NCBI GenBank assembly: GCA_045613585.1
Contig: JAZLBG010000100.1
Span: forward strand, 1 to 15,250
Length of the DNA: 15,250 nt
Direction of reading: 5' to 3'
Origin: Fimenecus sp045613585
Lineage (GTDB): Bacteria > Bacillota > Clostridia > Oscillospirales > Acutalibacteraceae
In this document: positions 14,921-15,250 of the stretch, piece by piece
Numbering within the stretch: position 1 is the first letter of the stretch
Layout: each line of letters begins with the position of its first letter
The notes under the pieces: model-generated
What the model saw: the letters and a program-made list of their open reading frames with translations, nothing else
Databases searched by the model: none
Told to the model about the DNA's origin: nothing
Position numbers and translations under genes: made by a program

Positions 14921-15250
14921 TTATTCAGTTACTGTTTCCTCTGTTTTTTCACCATCAACACCTGCAACCGCAGCATTGAATACCTTATCCATTTTTGCTT
15001 TATTTACAGCATTTGAAACTTTATCAAACATTTCAGGCACAAGACCTACAATACGTTCAGCAGCGTTATCAAACGCTGTAATGTGCTTAATATCAACATT
15101 ACCATAAGCGTCAATTACAAGGAATGCGATAGGCATAATTGTAACGCCAGCGCCACCGCCACCACCGAAAATATCCTGATTAGATTTTGATGGAAAATCT
15201 GAGCCACCTGAAGCAAATCCATAAGTAACCTTTGACACAGGGATAATTGT
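14921..15250 (-). CDS. ytfJ: Spore protein YtfJ / GerW family, 3' part only
   Basis: YtfJ (GerW) is a sporulation protein needed for normal spore germination in B. subtilis. The 110 visible residues are the conserved C-terminal part. They include TIIPVSKVTYGFASGGSDF at the window edge, then a Gly-rich FGGGGGAGVTIMPIAFLVID segment (about 28-47) and a tail with RIVGLVPEMFDKV. The frame stays open to base 15250, so the real start lies outside the window; the in-frame GTG at 15238 is not the start, because family similarity extends upstream of it. The C-terminus is acidic (GEKTEETVTE). The gene is followed after 48 bases, including a hairpin, by the carboxypeptidase gene. Presence of this family supports a spore-forming lineage, although some non-sporulating Clostridia keep it. 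Confidence 0.92.
   Translation of the reverse strand, partial: TIIPVSKVTYGFASGGSDFPSKSNQDIFGGGGGAGVTIMPIAFLVIDAYGNVDIKHITAFDNAAERIVGLVPEMFDKVSNAVNKAKMDKVFNAAVAGVDGEKTEETVTE

Noticed and set aside
14766..15107. A 113-codon open frame on the plus strand across the carboxypeptidase start and ytfJ
   Set aside because: It runs antisense to two clearly conserved genes, has no recognisable domain or good ribosome-binding site, and crosses the hairpin spacer. It is a by-product of the codon composition of the real genes.
1..15250. A defence, secretion, biosynthetic or mobile system hidden in the block
   Set aside because: Every gene but one belongs to a known housekeeping family in a familiar order, base composition looks even, and no repeats, integrases, transposases or toxin-antitoxin pairs are visible on either strand.

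Overview
The window is a low-GC (roughly one third G+C by eye), densely packed block of a Firmicutes chromosome. The best guess is an anaerobic spore-forming lineage of Clostridia (Oscillospirales/Ruminococcaceae-like). The basis is the Bacillus/Clostridia gene order (yicC-remA-gmk-rpoZ-priA-def-fmt-rsmB-rlmN-prpC-prkC-rsgA), the presence of RemA, YtfJ/GerW and a sporulation-type D,D-carboxypeptidase, and a YugP-type metallopeptidase between fmt and rsmB. All 17 genes lie on the minus strand, so they are transcribed from right (15250) to left (1). No rRNA, tRNA, mobile element, CRISPR array, phage gene or large repeat is visible.

Layout in order of transcription. (1) Envelope and sporulation end, 15250-13793: the 3' part of ytfJ, then, after a strong RNA hairpin, a secreted penicillin-binding D-Ala-D-Ala carboxypeptidase. 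(2) 13776-12659: the rRNA pseudouridine synthase RluB, overlapping by one base a small Cys-rich protein of unknown function with a faint GNAT look. (3) 12642-10713: YicC endoribonuclease, the DNA-binding regulator RemA, guanylate kinase (its start overlaps the remA end by 11 bases) and the RNA polymerase omega subunit. (4) 10675-6099: the replication restart helicase PriA, peptide deformylase, Met-tRNA formyltransferase and the YugP membrane metallopeptidase. (5) 6095-1: the rRNA methyltransferases RsmB and RlmN, the PP2C phosphatase and PASTA kinase pair, and the ribosome-assembly GTPase RsgA.

The genes look like one long co-transcribed unit, or a few overlapping ones. Gaps are 1-48 bases, and several Shine-Dalgarno sequences sit inside the last codons or stop codon of the gene before, which suggests translational coupling. 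The theme is translation: ribosome RNA modification (RluB, RsmB, RlmN), ribosome maturation (RsgA), initiator formylation and deformylation (Fmt, Def), RNA turnover (YicC), transcription (RpoZ) and nucleotide supply (Gmk). It is joined to cell-wall sensing (PrkC/Stp) and wall remodelling (the carboxypeptidase). Compared with Bacillus subtilis as I remember it, coaBC is missing between rpoZ and priA, and yugP is added between fmt and rsmB.

I do not see a new multi-gene system here. The points most worth a second look are the hairpin covering the carboxypeptidase ribosome-binding site, the Cys-rich 123-residue protein, and the PASTA kinase with an HQD catalytic loop and an extra beta-rich insert in its extracellular part.
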